Shown here one piece after another: positions 1 to 6,667 of a stretch of 64,000 bases of DNA (positions within the stretch are counted from its first letter, which is position 1; each line of letters begins with the position of its first letter). The stretch is taken from the NCBI RefSeq assembly GCF_003148845.1, contig NZ_QGHA01000014.1:1-64000 (forward strand), read 5' to 3'. Position numbers and translations under genes: made by a program. This DNA comes from Mucilaginibacter oryzae. Lineage in GTDB: Bacteria > Bacteroidota > Bacteroidia > Sphingobacteriales > Sphingobacteriaceae. Under the pieces are notes generated by a model that did not search any database, was not told the DNA's origin, and saw only the letters and a program-made list of their open reading frames with translations.

Positions 1-330
1 CATACATTTAAGAAACATCTCAAAAAAGTACTCTCCGTCTACAAGGGTGCCCCTAAAATTATAATTGTTTTAGACAATGTTGCTTATCATCATGCAAACA
101 GGATAAGCAAATGGCTGGAGATGAACCCTGAGTTGGAGTTGTTTTTCCTGCCACCATACAGTCCCGATTTAAATGCTGTAGAAAGAGCCTGGTGGTATAT
201 GAGAAAAAAGATCACTCATAATCGATACCTTAAGACGCTCAAAGAAAGAAAGGCTGCGTTTTGGAAAATGTTCTCTCACTTTCTTAAGCCTAATGATGAA
301 CTGAAAAACGTTTGTGAAATAAATTATTAG
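1..330 (+). CDS. IS630-family transposase, C-terminal part
   Basis: The reading frame is open from the first base, so the gene is cut by the left edge of the window and only about 109 codons remain. Translation gives a DDE-superfamily core: a beta strand ending in LDNVAYHHA carries the second catalytic Asp, and the block LPPYSPDLNAVE about 35 residues later carries the final Glu. That spacing and the SPDLN-x-x-E signature are typical of IS630/Tc1-like transposases. I did not find an inverted repeat end or target duplication between the stop and the next gene, so it cannot be said whether the copy is intact. It is convergent with the tyrosine recombinase that follows. Confidence 0.85.
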   Translation, partial: HTFKKHLKKVLSVYKGAPKIIIVLDNVAYHHANRISKWLEMNPELELFFLPPYSPDLNAVERAWWYMRKKITHNRYLKTLKERKAAFWKMFSHFLKPNDELKNVCEINY

Positions 331-632
331 ACTTAATGTAAAGCTGTCTGATTTCAAATGACTTATACAAAAGTAGGAAATAAAGAGGTAGCCTAATGTT
401 TCTGCCGAAATTTTTGACACCGGGGTTAACGCTTTCATCGCTAATTCCGGAGCTCCGTGAGATATTACTGGCTTCCCTTTCAAACTCACTAAAATTAATA
501 ACTGCCTTTAACCCACTCCAACTTTTAATACTTATCCGAAATATCTATAAAAACGATCGCTGTTGTTTTACAGAACAGCTTTGGGATGCTTAATTTACGT
601 GGGAGTAATCTTTCCCTTTGCGAAATGCATTG
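331..632. other. intergenic, no convincing gene
   Basis: The sequence between the transposase stop and the integrase stop holds only short overlapping reading frames on both strands, with no recognisable domain and no conserved start context. The right end of the IS element should lie here, but I see no inverted repeat that proves it. Confidence 0.4.
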
Positions 633-1883
633 TCATTTTTCAGAAGAATATCCAAACTTATCTTTGTATGCTTCTTCAAAATATAAGCGCAAAGTGCATA
701 TTCGTTCTGTGTCGATATGGTTGATATACCTGTGAAACATTTGCTCTGAACTGTGTCCGGTAGCTCCCATCAACAGCGCGGTGGGAATTTTTCCGTAGAA
801 ATTTGATGCAAAACTCCTTCTACCAATGTGGCTTGTTACTGCCTGCCATTTCGGGATTATTTCTGTGGATGCTCTAAAACCTGTTCTCTTGCCAACACTT
901 ACCAGGTTATCAATACCGGCTAAGCGCACCACTTCTTTGATAAGTTCATTATAACTTTTAGGAGAAATTTTTTTGGGGAAATCCTCGCCATTATTTGATT
1001 TGATTATCTGGACAGCGGGATGTAACGGAAGCACCACGTTTTGCTGCGTTTTCTTTTGTATAAACGAAATACATTCTTTTCCGGCTATGAACTGGATCAT
1101 CGTTTTATTGAATTCCATAAAATCAGATACACGTTGCCCTGTATAACAGCTGATAATCAGCCAATCCCTTGCGGCCTGCAGGCGGGGAGCCAGCTCCATC
1201 CGTTTAATCTTCACCAGTTCGTCTTCCGTTAGCGTAATAAAGGGTTTTCTCTTATCTGGTTTAGGCAATTCAAGCTCATAGGCAAAGGTTCGGACGCCCC
1301 GTTTCTCCATGTGGTTGAGAACCGTTTTGATGAAGTTGATTGTTCGATAAGTGGTGCTATTGTTATATTCTTCCCTTTTACAAAAATTAATGAATTCACT
1401 AACGAAAGCTGCATTGACGTTTTCAATCTTCAGCGATCGCATTCTATCTCCTTCGTAACGCTGTAACAAATTCAGAAAAACGTTATATCGTTTAAGTGTT
1501 GATTTGCAAATAAGATGAGACCGGGAGGAAATATAATTTTTTATGTTCCACAAAAGACTTTCCGGCGAATCTTTTACTTCATTGGAATGCAACTCTTTCC
1601 TTATGCGGCTCGTTAAAGCCCTTACCGATACCTTTTCAAAAGCCCAGCCTATTGATTCAAGGTAAGTAGAAACACTTATCCGCAATCTGTCAAGGCGTTT
1701 ATTGAGTGTCTTGCAAACTTTAAGATAAAGATTGTTAGGGCGTTGTTTTTGCTCGTTCCACAGTTCTTTCTTAATGCGGAGCGGGGTAAGTAACTGATAA
1801 ACTTGACCTTCGGGGCCCAGGATCTGCAATAGAATATTACAAGACGCTGATTCGCCGGTCAACTTAAATGAAAATGTAACCAT
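633..1883 (-). CDS. tyrosine recombinase (phage integrase/Tsr type)
   Basis: A 416-residue Bacteroidota tyrosine recombinase. An N-terminal arm (about 1-100) precedes a SAM-like core-binding domain (about 105-200) and the catalytic domain (about 215-405). The catalytic set is visible: R251 in YTGQRVSDF, a Lys at about 277, H352 and R355 in SHIGRRSFA, H377 in GATGHSSEQMF and the nucleophile Y386 in HRYI, so the enzyme looks intact. It acts on DNA by cutting and rejoining paired sites. It reads away from a short segment with a 14-bp inverted repeat 46 bp upstream of its start, and that segment contains its likely promoter. Local tyrosine recombinases (Tsr/Mpi class) of Bacteroides invert promoters beside their own genes, so promoter inversion is an attractive role. 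Integration of a mobile element is the alternative. Confidence 0.93.
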   Translation of the reverse strand: MVTFSFKLTGESASCNILLQILGPEGQVYQLLTPLRIKKELWNEQKQRPNNLYLKVCKTLNKRLDRLRISVSTYLESIGWAFEKVSVRALTSRIRKELHSNEVKDSPESLLWNIKNYISSRSHLICKSTLKRYNVFLNLLQRYEGDRMRSLKIENVNAAFVSEFINFCKREEYNNSTTYRTINFIKTVLNHMEKRGVRTFAYELELPKPDKRKPFITLTEDELVKIKRMELAPRLQAARDWLIISCYTGQRVSDFMEFNKTMIQFIAGKECISFIQKKTQQNVVLPLHPAVQIIKSNNGEDFPKKISPKSYNELIKEVVRLAGIDNLVSVGKRTGFRASTEIIPKWQAVTSHIGRRSFASNFYGKIPTALLMGATGHSSEQMFHRYINHIDTERICTLRLYFEEAYKDKFGYSSEK

Positions 1884-1928
1884 GAAGTCGTATCGTATTA
1901 ATTTACAGCCAATTTAGGAAGAAAATTG

Positions 1929-2127
1929 GTCTATTACAGACTACTGAAGGATGGGCGAATATAGAATTTTATTTATTTATACAAAAGTTAAAACGCTCTT
2001 TCTTAGTTAATTTCATTAATAACGCTTTAAAGGCTTCCGCACACGTTTTCCCGGCATTTCAACAATTGTTAAAAATTAAGTGTCTCAATCACAAGTAATA
2101 AAAAGTGAAAAAAAGTCTGTAATAGAC
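1929..2127. repeat. 14-bp inverted repeat bounding a possible invertible promoter segment
   Basis: GTCTATTACAGACT at 1929-1942 recurs as its exact reverse complement at 2114-2127. Each copy is itself an imperfect palindrome: GTCT and AGAC half sites around a five-base core, ATTAC in one and GTAAT in the other. This is the architecture expected of tyrosine-recombinase crossover sites: inverted half sites flanking an asymmetric core, with the two cores in opposite orientation. The enclosed 171 bp is AT-rich, contains no gene and carries a minus-strand promoter. Recombination would flip this segment rather than excise it. That it inverts is inference; the repeats themselves are directly visible. 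Confidence 0.6.
1956..1985 (-). promoter_or_regulatory. Bacteroidota-type promoter facing the integrase
   Basis: On the minus strand TTTG (1985-1982) is followed after 18 bases by TATATTCG (1963-1956), one base off the TAnnTTTG -7 consensus. In the orientation shown it would transcribe the recombinase gene. It lies inside the 14-bp inverted repeat pair, so inversion would move it to about 2071-2100 on the plus strand, facing the seven-gene operon. Confidence 0.5.
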
Positions 2128-2163
2128 TACGACTTTTAATTGAAAGGAAAATAAATCAACAAA

Positions 2164-2223
2164 GGATAGGCGCCGGGCCCTAATCGGAGGAGGAGGCAGC
2201 AGGGCGTTGTAATGTCGCTATCC
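2164..2223 (+). promoter_or_regulatory. possible structured leader upstream of the exopolysaccharide operon
   Basis: GGATAG-G-CG at 2164 can pair with CGCTATCC ending at 2223, with one bulged base. Inside it GCCCT (about 2177) can pair with AGGGC (about 2200). The nested stem sits 30 bp before the first operon gene and contains an unusual purine-rich run (GGAGGAGGAGG). It could be a leader structure or a terminator remnant. I do not recognise a known riboswitch class. Confidence 0.25.
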
Positions 2224-2252
2224 GACAAAAACTAATAAATAAGCTATTATTC

Positions 2253-2951
2253 ATGGACAAATTTTGCCAGGGAAATGGTGTTGTAAACCAAACCTTTTCA
2301 GTACTTCATGTAGACAGCGATATGCTGATGCGAAAAATACTAAAAAAAACAGTTCCGGATAACTTTTTCCGGCTTGATTCTGCCGCTGATGGCAGGGAAG
2401 CTTTCCGGTTGCTGGATCAGAACCAATATGATATCGTCATTACAGAAATGCATATGCATTTTGCTAATGGGTATGAAATTGTTAACAGGATACTTTGCAA
2501 TTCACCGCGAAGTACCGTGATTATAACCTCCAATATGAGCTTTTTTCATATTCGCGACGGGTTAGATATTCCGCGGGAAAATTATTTTAAAAAGCCCCTG
2601 GTGATTGGAAAACTCATGGAGCGCATAAAAGCTGTATTAGTACCCAAATATGAGCCGATTAACGGATCAGGATTGGAAAAGCTTTGCTATGAAGAAGTTC
2701 AAATCCCTGTTCCGGTGTTCACCGATGATGAAGTTTTTTCGGCCGTGAAAGGCCGCGTTACCAGTGTTATGGGAGTGCCGATTGAAATGGCGGTGCCCGA
2801 AGAAACTTCTCCGTATTATACATGGGCTGCGGAACCGGAGAAGGTAGAAGTAACAGCAGAGCTGCCCGTCGGTATCCCAGGCGAAGAGATAGTTATCCGG
2901 CGCCCCGTTCCAATCGCTGATCCCGCTATCTCCGGTAAGAGGTGGTGGTAA
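2253..2951 (+). CDS. response-regulator-like protein with atypical receiver
   Basis: A 232-residue protein opening with a receiver fold (about 14-130). The acidic pair is present (D21 and D23 in LHVDSD) and the conserved Lys is in YFKKP (about 113), but the usual phospho-acceptor Asp is Glu (E65 in IVITEMHM). An Asp-to-Glu change often mimics or abolishes phosphorylation, so this may be a constitutive pseudo-receiver. The tail (about 131-232) is rich in Pro, Val and Glu and has no recognisable output domain, so a protein-interaction role is more likely than DNA binding. It is the first gene of the operon, 37 bp before the actin-like gene, and its upstream region follows the candidate promoter switch. 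Confidence 0.8.
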   Translation: MDKFCQGNGVVNQTFSVLHVDSDMLMRKILKKTVPDNFFRLDSAADGREAFRLLDQNQYDIVITEMHMHFANGYEIVNRILCNSPRSTVIITSNMSFFHIRDGLDIPRENYFKKPLVIGKLMERIKAVLVPKYEPINGSGLEKLCYEEVQIPVPVFTDDEVFSAVKGRVTSVMGVPIEMAVPEETSPYYTWAAEPEKVEVTAELPVGIPGEEIVIRRPVPIADPAISGKRWW

Positions 2952-2988
2952 ACCTCAAACTAAACAGATCACAATTAAAAATGCCAAT

Positions 2989-4008
2989 ATGTATACAACC
3001 CAATCCTTTCCAAGCCTTTTGCAAACAACCAATGCCTCACTAACCAACACAGCAAACTCTTTACTTAGCGGTTTAAAAATCCACTTTGGGCAGTCCTGGT
3101 ATATTTGCGGTAACCTGGCCTTAAACGAAGGCCAAAACCCACGCAGGCCGCTTAACATTGGCCCCGCCACACCCGAATACCAACTGCTTTTCCAGGCGGC
3201 GCTGCTGATCGCGAAAAACGGAACAGCGATGCCGATGGCTGTTACCGTTGGCTTTCCCAACAGTACCTATCGCCTTTATAAAGATCTTGCACAGCAAAAA
3301 CTTTTTGGCCGTCACCAAATTGAATGGGATCCGGGGGTTTACGGCGGAGATGCGACCGAGCCGGTTACTGTAATGGTTGACCAGGTAGAAGTATTGCCCG
3401 AGATTGTAAGCTGTATGATAGCCTTACGCAGGGGGCCTCATCAAATTAATGGCGCTTTCTTTGTGCTGAGCCTGGGGTTTGGTACGCTGGAAACAGGCCT
3501 GAGTACAAACGAGGGTGTTGTGGAGAGCGCGATGATGAGTGTGCAGGGAGTGCACTATGCTGTAAATATTATGCGGGAAGAGTTGCAGCAGACGCATGAC
3601 CTGGCCTTTAAGAATGTACAACAACTGAACGAAGCTTTCCGTGACGGGTATCTTTTTATAAACCGGAAAAAGACTGATCTGAGCGGATTAAGAAAAAGGG
3701 CCATCCAGGCTTACTATACAGAGATCGTATCACCGGCCCTCCATATCGTTATCAGTGACAGAAATCTGAATAAGACCAACAGAATATTCCTGTGTGGCGG
3801 AGGTGTTTATTATAACGACCTTTTAGAATGCATTACACAGGAGTTTGGAGATATTGCTGATATCCGTGTTGCAGAAGAACCTGAAACACTGGCAGCGAAA
3901 GGTTACCTGCTTAATTCTTTACGTTTTACCGGAGACGGCTCCAAAACCCCTGTAGGCATTGATATGGGCAATATAGCAACGCGTGTAACGCTGCTTAAGC
4001 AAGAATAA
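2989..4008 (+). CDS. actin-like ATPase (ParM/Alp-like), apparently circularly permuted
   Basis: A 339-residue protein that follows the ParM/archaeal-actin pattern in order: a YICGNLAL strand (about 38-44), a VTVGFPNSTY block (85-94), a phosphate-2-like loop LSLGFGTLETG (160-170), and the adenosine loop IFLCGGGVYYNDLL (266-279) followed by LAAKGYLL. The phosphate-1 loop, which opens every ordinary actin-fold protein, is missing from the N-terminus. A clear copy, VGIDMGNIATRV, lies at 322-333 as the last strand pair. No in-frame phosphate-1 motif precedes the start. In the phosphate-2 loop the usual Asp is Ser. Such proteins bind ATP and form filaments. In this operon it could act as a scaffold or organiser of the synthesis machine, which is inference. 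It is followed by the HEAT gene after 44 bp. Confidence 0.8.
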   Translation: MYTTQSFPSLLQTTNASLTNTANSLLSGLKIHFGQSWYICGNLALNEGQNPRRPLNIGPATPEYQLLFQAALLIAKNGTAMPMAVTVGFPNSTYRLYKDLAQQKLFGRHQIEWDPGVYGGDATEPVTVMVDQVEVLPEIVSCMIALRRGPHQINGAFFVLSLGFGTLETGLSTNEGVVESAMMSVQGVHYAVNIMREELQQTHDLAFKNVQQLNEAFRDGYLFINRKKTDLSGLRKRAIQAYYTEIVSPALHIVISDRNLNKTNRIFLCGGGVYYNDLLECITQEFGDIADIRVAEEPETLAAKGYLLNSLRFTGDGSKTPVGIDMGNIATRVTLLKQE

Positions 4009-4052
4009 TTAGTTATTCCAAAAACATCAGCCCTTAAGATACATTTTCTATC

Positions 4053-5135
4053 ATGACTACCCCTACTTTCTTTATCACTATTATTCAATACATCATTCTA
4101 AGTTCTCTTGTGGGGACGTTTGTTGTTTATACAGCTATTGCTGTAAAACGAAACCGGGACGCAAGGAATCAGCGCAAGCAGGAAGAATTGAATCAGTTAA
4201 TTGTGGAGAAGATTTTGCCTCAATTTATTGATGAGCATTCTGACGACGAGCATGCGGCACTCTTTTTAGATCAATCCGTACTGGACGAGCTGTCTGGTAT
4301 GGATAAAAGGAACAGGCAATTGCTGATAGATACCCTGATCAGGCTCCGCTGGCATGTAGCCGGTACCAATGCCCTGATCCTGCAAAAGATCTATGTATTG
4401 CTGGGGCTTAATGAGGATTCGCTCCGTAAAATAAGATCTAAGCGTTGGTCGGTTAATGTTCAGGGGCTTCATGAACTTACATTGATGGACTACGCCATAT
4501 CCGATATCGATATCCTCCGCTTCAACCTGAGTGACGTATCGGAACTGCGCTCGGCAGCGCGAAGCGCTTTTATGCGTTTCAGCAAAAACGAACCTTTTCG
4601 CTTTTTTGATGAGGTGCGCGATCCGCTGAGTATTTGGGATCTGATCGGTTTCTTCCGGATACTCGACCAGTCAAACGATGCCGCCAAGTCTAATTTTGCC
4701 AACTGGATTCGCTATTCACGTAATAAAACGGTTGTTATTTGCTGTATGAAGCTTGCCGCGCACGAACAGAGCGCAGAAGCCATTGATAGTATAGAAGGGC
4801 TTCTGAATGTCAATGATCATACACTGCGTTCACATGCCATCAACGCGCTTGGACATTTGCAGGCTGTACATACGCAGGAGCACCTGATCAGGATCTACCC
4901 TAACCAACCCATCGAATGCCAATGCGAAATCTTGTTCGCACTGGGCGTATTCGGTACGCCAGCGGCTATTGAATTCCTGAAAGATCAGTTCCTGGAAACC
5001 CTTGATTTTGAAATTGAGAACCATGCGGCAGGTATACTGGCCAAACTGATACGAAAGGGACAACTGGCATGGCAAGCCCACAACCTCCAAAACCGCAAAC
5101 AGCGCGTATTGAACTATTATTTAAATGAATGTTAA
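4053..5135 (+). CDS. membrane-anchored HEAT-repeat protein
   Basis: A 360-residue protein. One hydrophobic helix near the N-terminus (about 6-30, FFITIIQYIILSSLVGTFVV) is followed by a basic stretch, which suggests the bulk is cytoplasmic. The rest is alpha-helical. From about 200 to 340 it shows repeated helix pairs of HEAT type (for example LRSHAINALGHLQAVHTQEHL and CEILFALGVFGTPAAIEFL, truncated here). HEAT solenoids are protein-interaction platforms. It sits 12 bp ahead of the glycosyltransferase gene, so a role in positioning or regulating that enzyme at the inner membrane is likely. It has no enzymatic motif. Confidence 0.75.
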   Translation: MTTPTFFITIIQYIILSSLVGTFVVYTAIAVKRNRDARNQRKQEELNQLIVEKILPQFIDEHSDDEHAALFLDQSVLDELSGMDKRNRQLLIDTLIRLRWHVAGTNALILQKIYVLLGLNEDSLRKIRSKRWSVNVQGLHELTLMDYAISDIDILRFNLSDVSELRSAARSAFMRFSKNEPFRFFDEVRDPLSIWDLIGFFRILDQSNDAAKSNFANWIRYSRNKTVVICCMKLAAHEQSAEAIDSIEGLLNVNDHTLRSHAINALGHLQAVHTQEHLIRIYPNQPIECQCEILFALGVFGTPAAIEFLKDQFLETLDFEIENHAAGILAKLIRKGQLAWQAHNLQNRKQRVLNYYLNEC

Positions 5136-5147
5136 TTAAACCAGGAT

Positions 5148-6653
5148 ATGATCCAACACATAATAGATATTTTTCAATGGTTTATCTTCTCCTATAGTAC
5201 CGTCACAATGGCCGTTTATGTTACGATGGCGGTTCTCTCCTATAAACACATGCGGCTTTATTCGAGGAAGAATATTGGGTATTATACCCAGAACGTTATC
5301 TCAAGCCCCTTGTCTCCCGGAATTTCTGTGATCGCCCCTGCCTACAATGAAGGCCTCACGATCATAGACAATGTTTTTGCGTTGATGCACCTTAATTACC
5401 CTTTATATGAGGTTATCATTATTAATGATGGCAGTACCGACGACACGCTGGAGAAACTGATCAGCCGTTTTGATCTCCGGGAAGTTGATCTGCCCTACCA
5501 CGAGCGGATCAAGACACTGCCCGTTAAACGTTTTTTCCGTTCAAGGGATAAGGCCTACGACAAACTGCTGGTGATTGATAAAGAGAATGGCAAGGGTAAG
5601 GCCGACGCGTCAAACGCGGGTATCAATGCATCAAAGTTTGACTACTTTCTCTGTACAGATGTGGATTGCATCCTGCATGAGGATACCCTGTCGCGCCTTA
5701 TGCGGCCCATCCTTGACGAGAAAAGCCGGAACAGGCTTAAAGATATACAGGTTATCCCCGATACGGGCTATATCCATGTAGAGGATGGCCAGCGGCAGGT
5801 GATTGCGGTTGGGGCACCGTTGCGGATGATCAACTCGTCTGATGTGGATAACGGGGTTATTACCCGGTTTAGGCCGCCAAGTAAACTGCTGCCCCGTTTC
5901 CAGGAGCTGGAGTACATCCGGGCTTACCTGCTATCCAAAATGGCCTGGAGCTCGGTTAACTGTGTTCCCAACGTATCCGGCGGATTAGGCCTTTTCGACA
6001 AGCGTATCGCCGTAAAGGTAGGCGGTTATGATCCCCGCTCATTTGCCGAGGACATTGATATCGTAACACGCATGAGCGTATATATGATCCAGAACAACAA
6101 ACGTTATGCTATCCGGTATATCCCCGTATCGCTTTGCTGGACCGAAGGCCCCCAAACGCTTAAGGTATTCAGCAGGCAGCGTGTACGCTGGGCGCGTGGC
6201 CTGATTCAGATCATGCGCCTGCATAGCCATGTTTTGTTCAATCCAAAGTTCAAAAGGCTTGGGATGGTTGTTTTCCCTTACAATTTCCTTTTTGAATTTC
6301 TTGCCCCGATGCTCGAAACAATAGGGCTGATATTTTATATCTACCTGATCGCCATTGGCGCCATCAACTGGAGAAACACCTTCATCTTACTTTGTTTCCT
6401 CTACATGTTTTCGGTGCTTATCAGCGCTATTGCCGTATTGTGGGATCAACTGACCGAACGTCATTATCGCAAAACTACAGAGGTGATAGGCCTTTGCCTT
6501 ACGGCCTTTGCCGAACCGTTTATTTACCATCCCCTCATCGTTTTTTTTAGTTTGAAGGGCTATGTTCAATCCCTGTTCAGGAAAAAGCTGGTTTGGGGCA
6601 ATATGCAGCGGAAAGGCTTCTCATCATCAACAGTAATAACAGACAAAGCATAA
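5148..6653 (+). CDS. membrane GT2 glycosyltransferase (exopolysaccharide synthase-like)
   Basis: A 501-residue processive-type family 2 glycosyltransferase. It has one N-terminal membrane helix (about 10-30), then the GT-A domain with APAYNEG (63-69), IINDGSTDDT (91-100), the nucleotide-sugar DVD motif (171-173), the ED acceptor-site pair (301-302) and QRVRW (344-348), and then several membrane helices (about 370-490). The Q-x-x-R-W motif marks cellulose, hyaluronan and poly-GlcNAc synthase relatives. It probably polymerises a sugar from a UDP- or GDP-donor on the cytoplasmic face and threads the chain outward. The actual sugar cannot be read from sequence. It lies between the HEAT gene and the TPR/outer-membrane gene, the usual layout of a synthase-dependent secretion operon. 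Confidence 0.9.
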   Translation: MIQHIIDIFQWFIFSYSTVTMAVYVTMAVLSYKHMRLYSRKNIGYYTQNVISSPLSPGISVIAPAYNEGLTIIDNVFALMHLNYPLYEVIIINDGSTDDTLEKLISRFDLREVDLPYHERIKTLPVKRFFRSRDKAYDKLLVIDKENGKGKADASNAGINASKFDYFLCTDVDCILHEDTLSRLMRPILDEKSRNRLKDIQVIPDTGYIHVEDGQRQVIAVGAPLRMINSSDVDNGVITRFRPPSKLLPRFQELEYIRAYLLSKMAWSSVNCVPNVSGGLGLFDKRIAVKVGGYDPRSFAEDIDIVTRMSVYMIQNNKRYAIRYIPVSLCWTEGPQTLKVFSRQRVRWARGLIQIMRLHSHVLFNPKFKRLGMVVFPYNFLFEFLAPMLETIGLIFYIYLIAIGAINWRNTFILLCFLYMFSVLISAIAVLWDQLTERHYRKTTEVIGLCLTAFAEPFIYHPLIVFFSLKGYVQSLFRKKLVWGNMQRKGFSSSTVITDKA

Positions 6654-6667
6654 ACCTACCCATATTT

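Noticed and set aside
169..489. 106-residue minus-strand frame across the transposase end
   Set aside because: It is antisense to a clear DDE transposase, has no domain and odd composition; taken as a shadow.
396..593. 65-residue frame after the transposase
   Set aside because: No motif, no context and a low-complexity Leu-rich translation; not supported as a gene.
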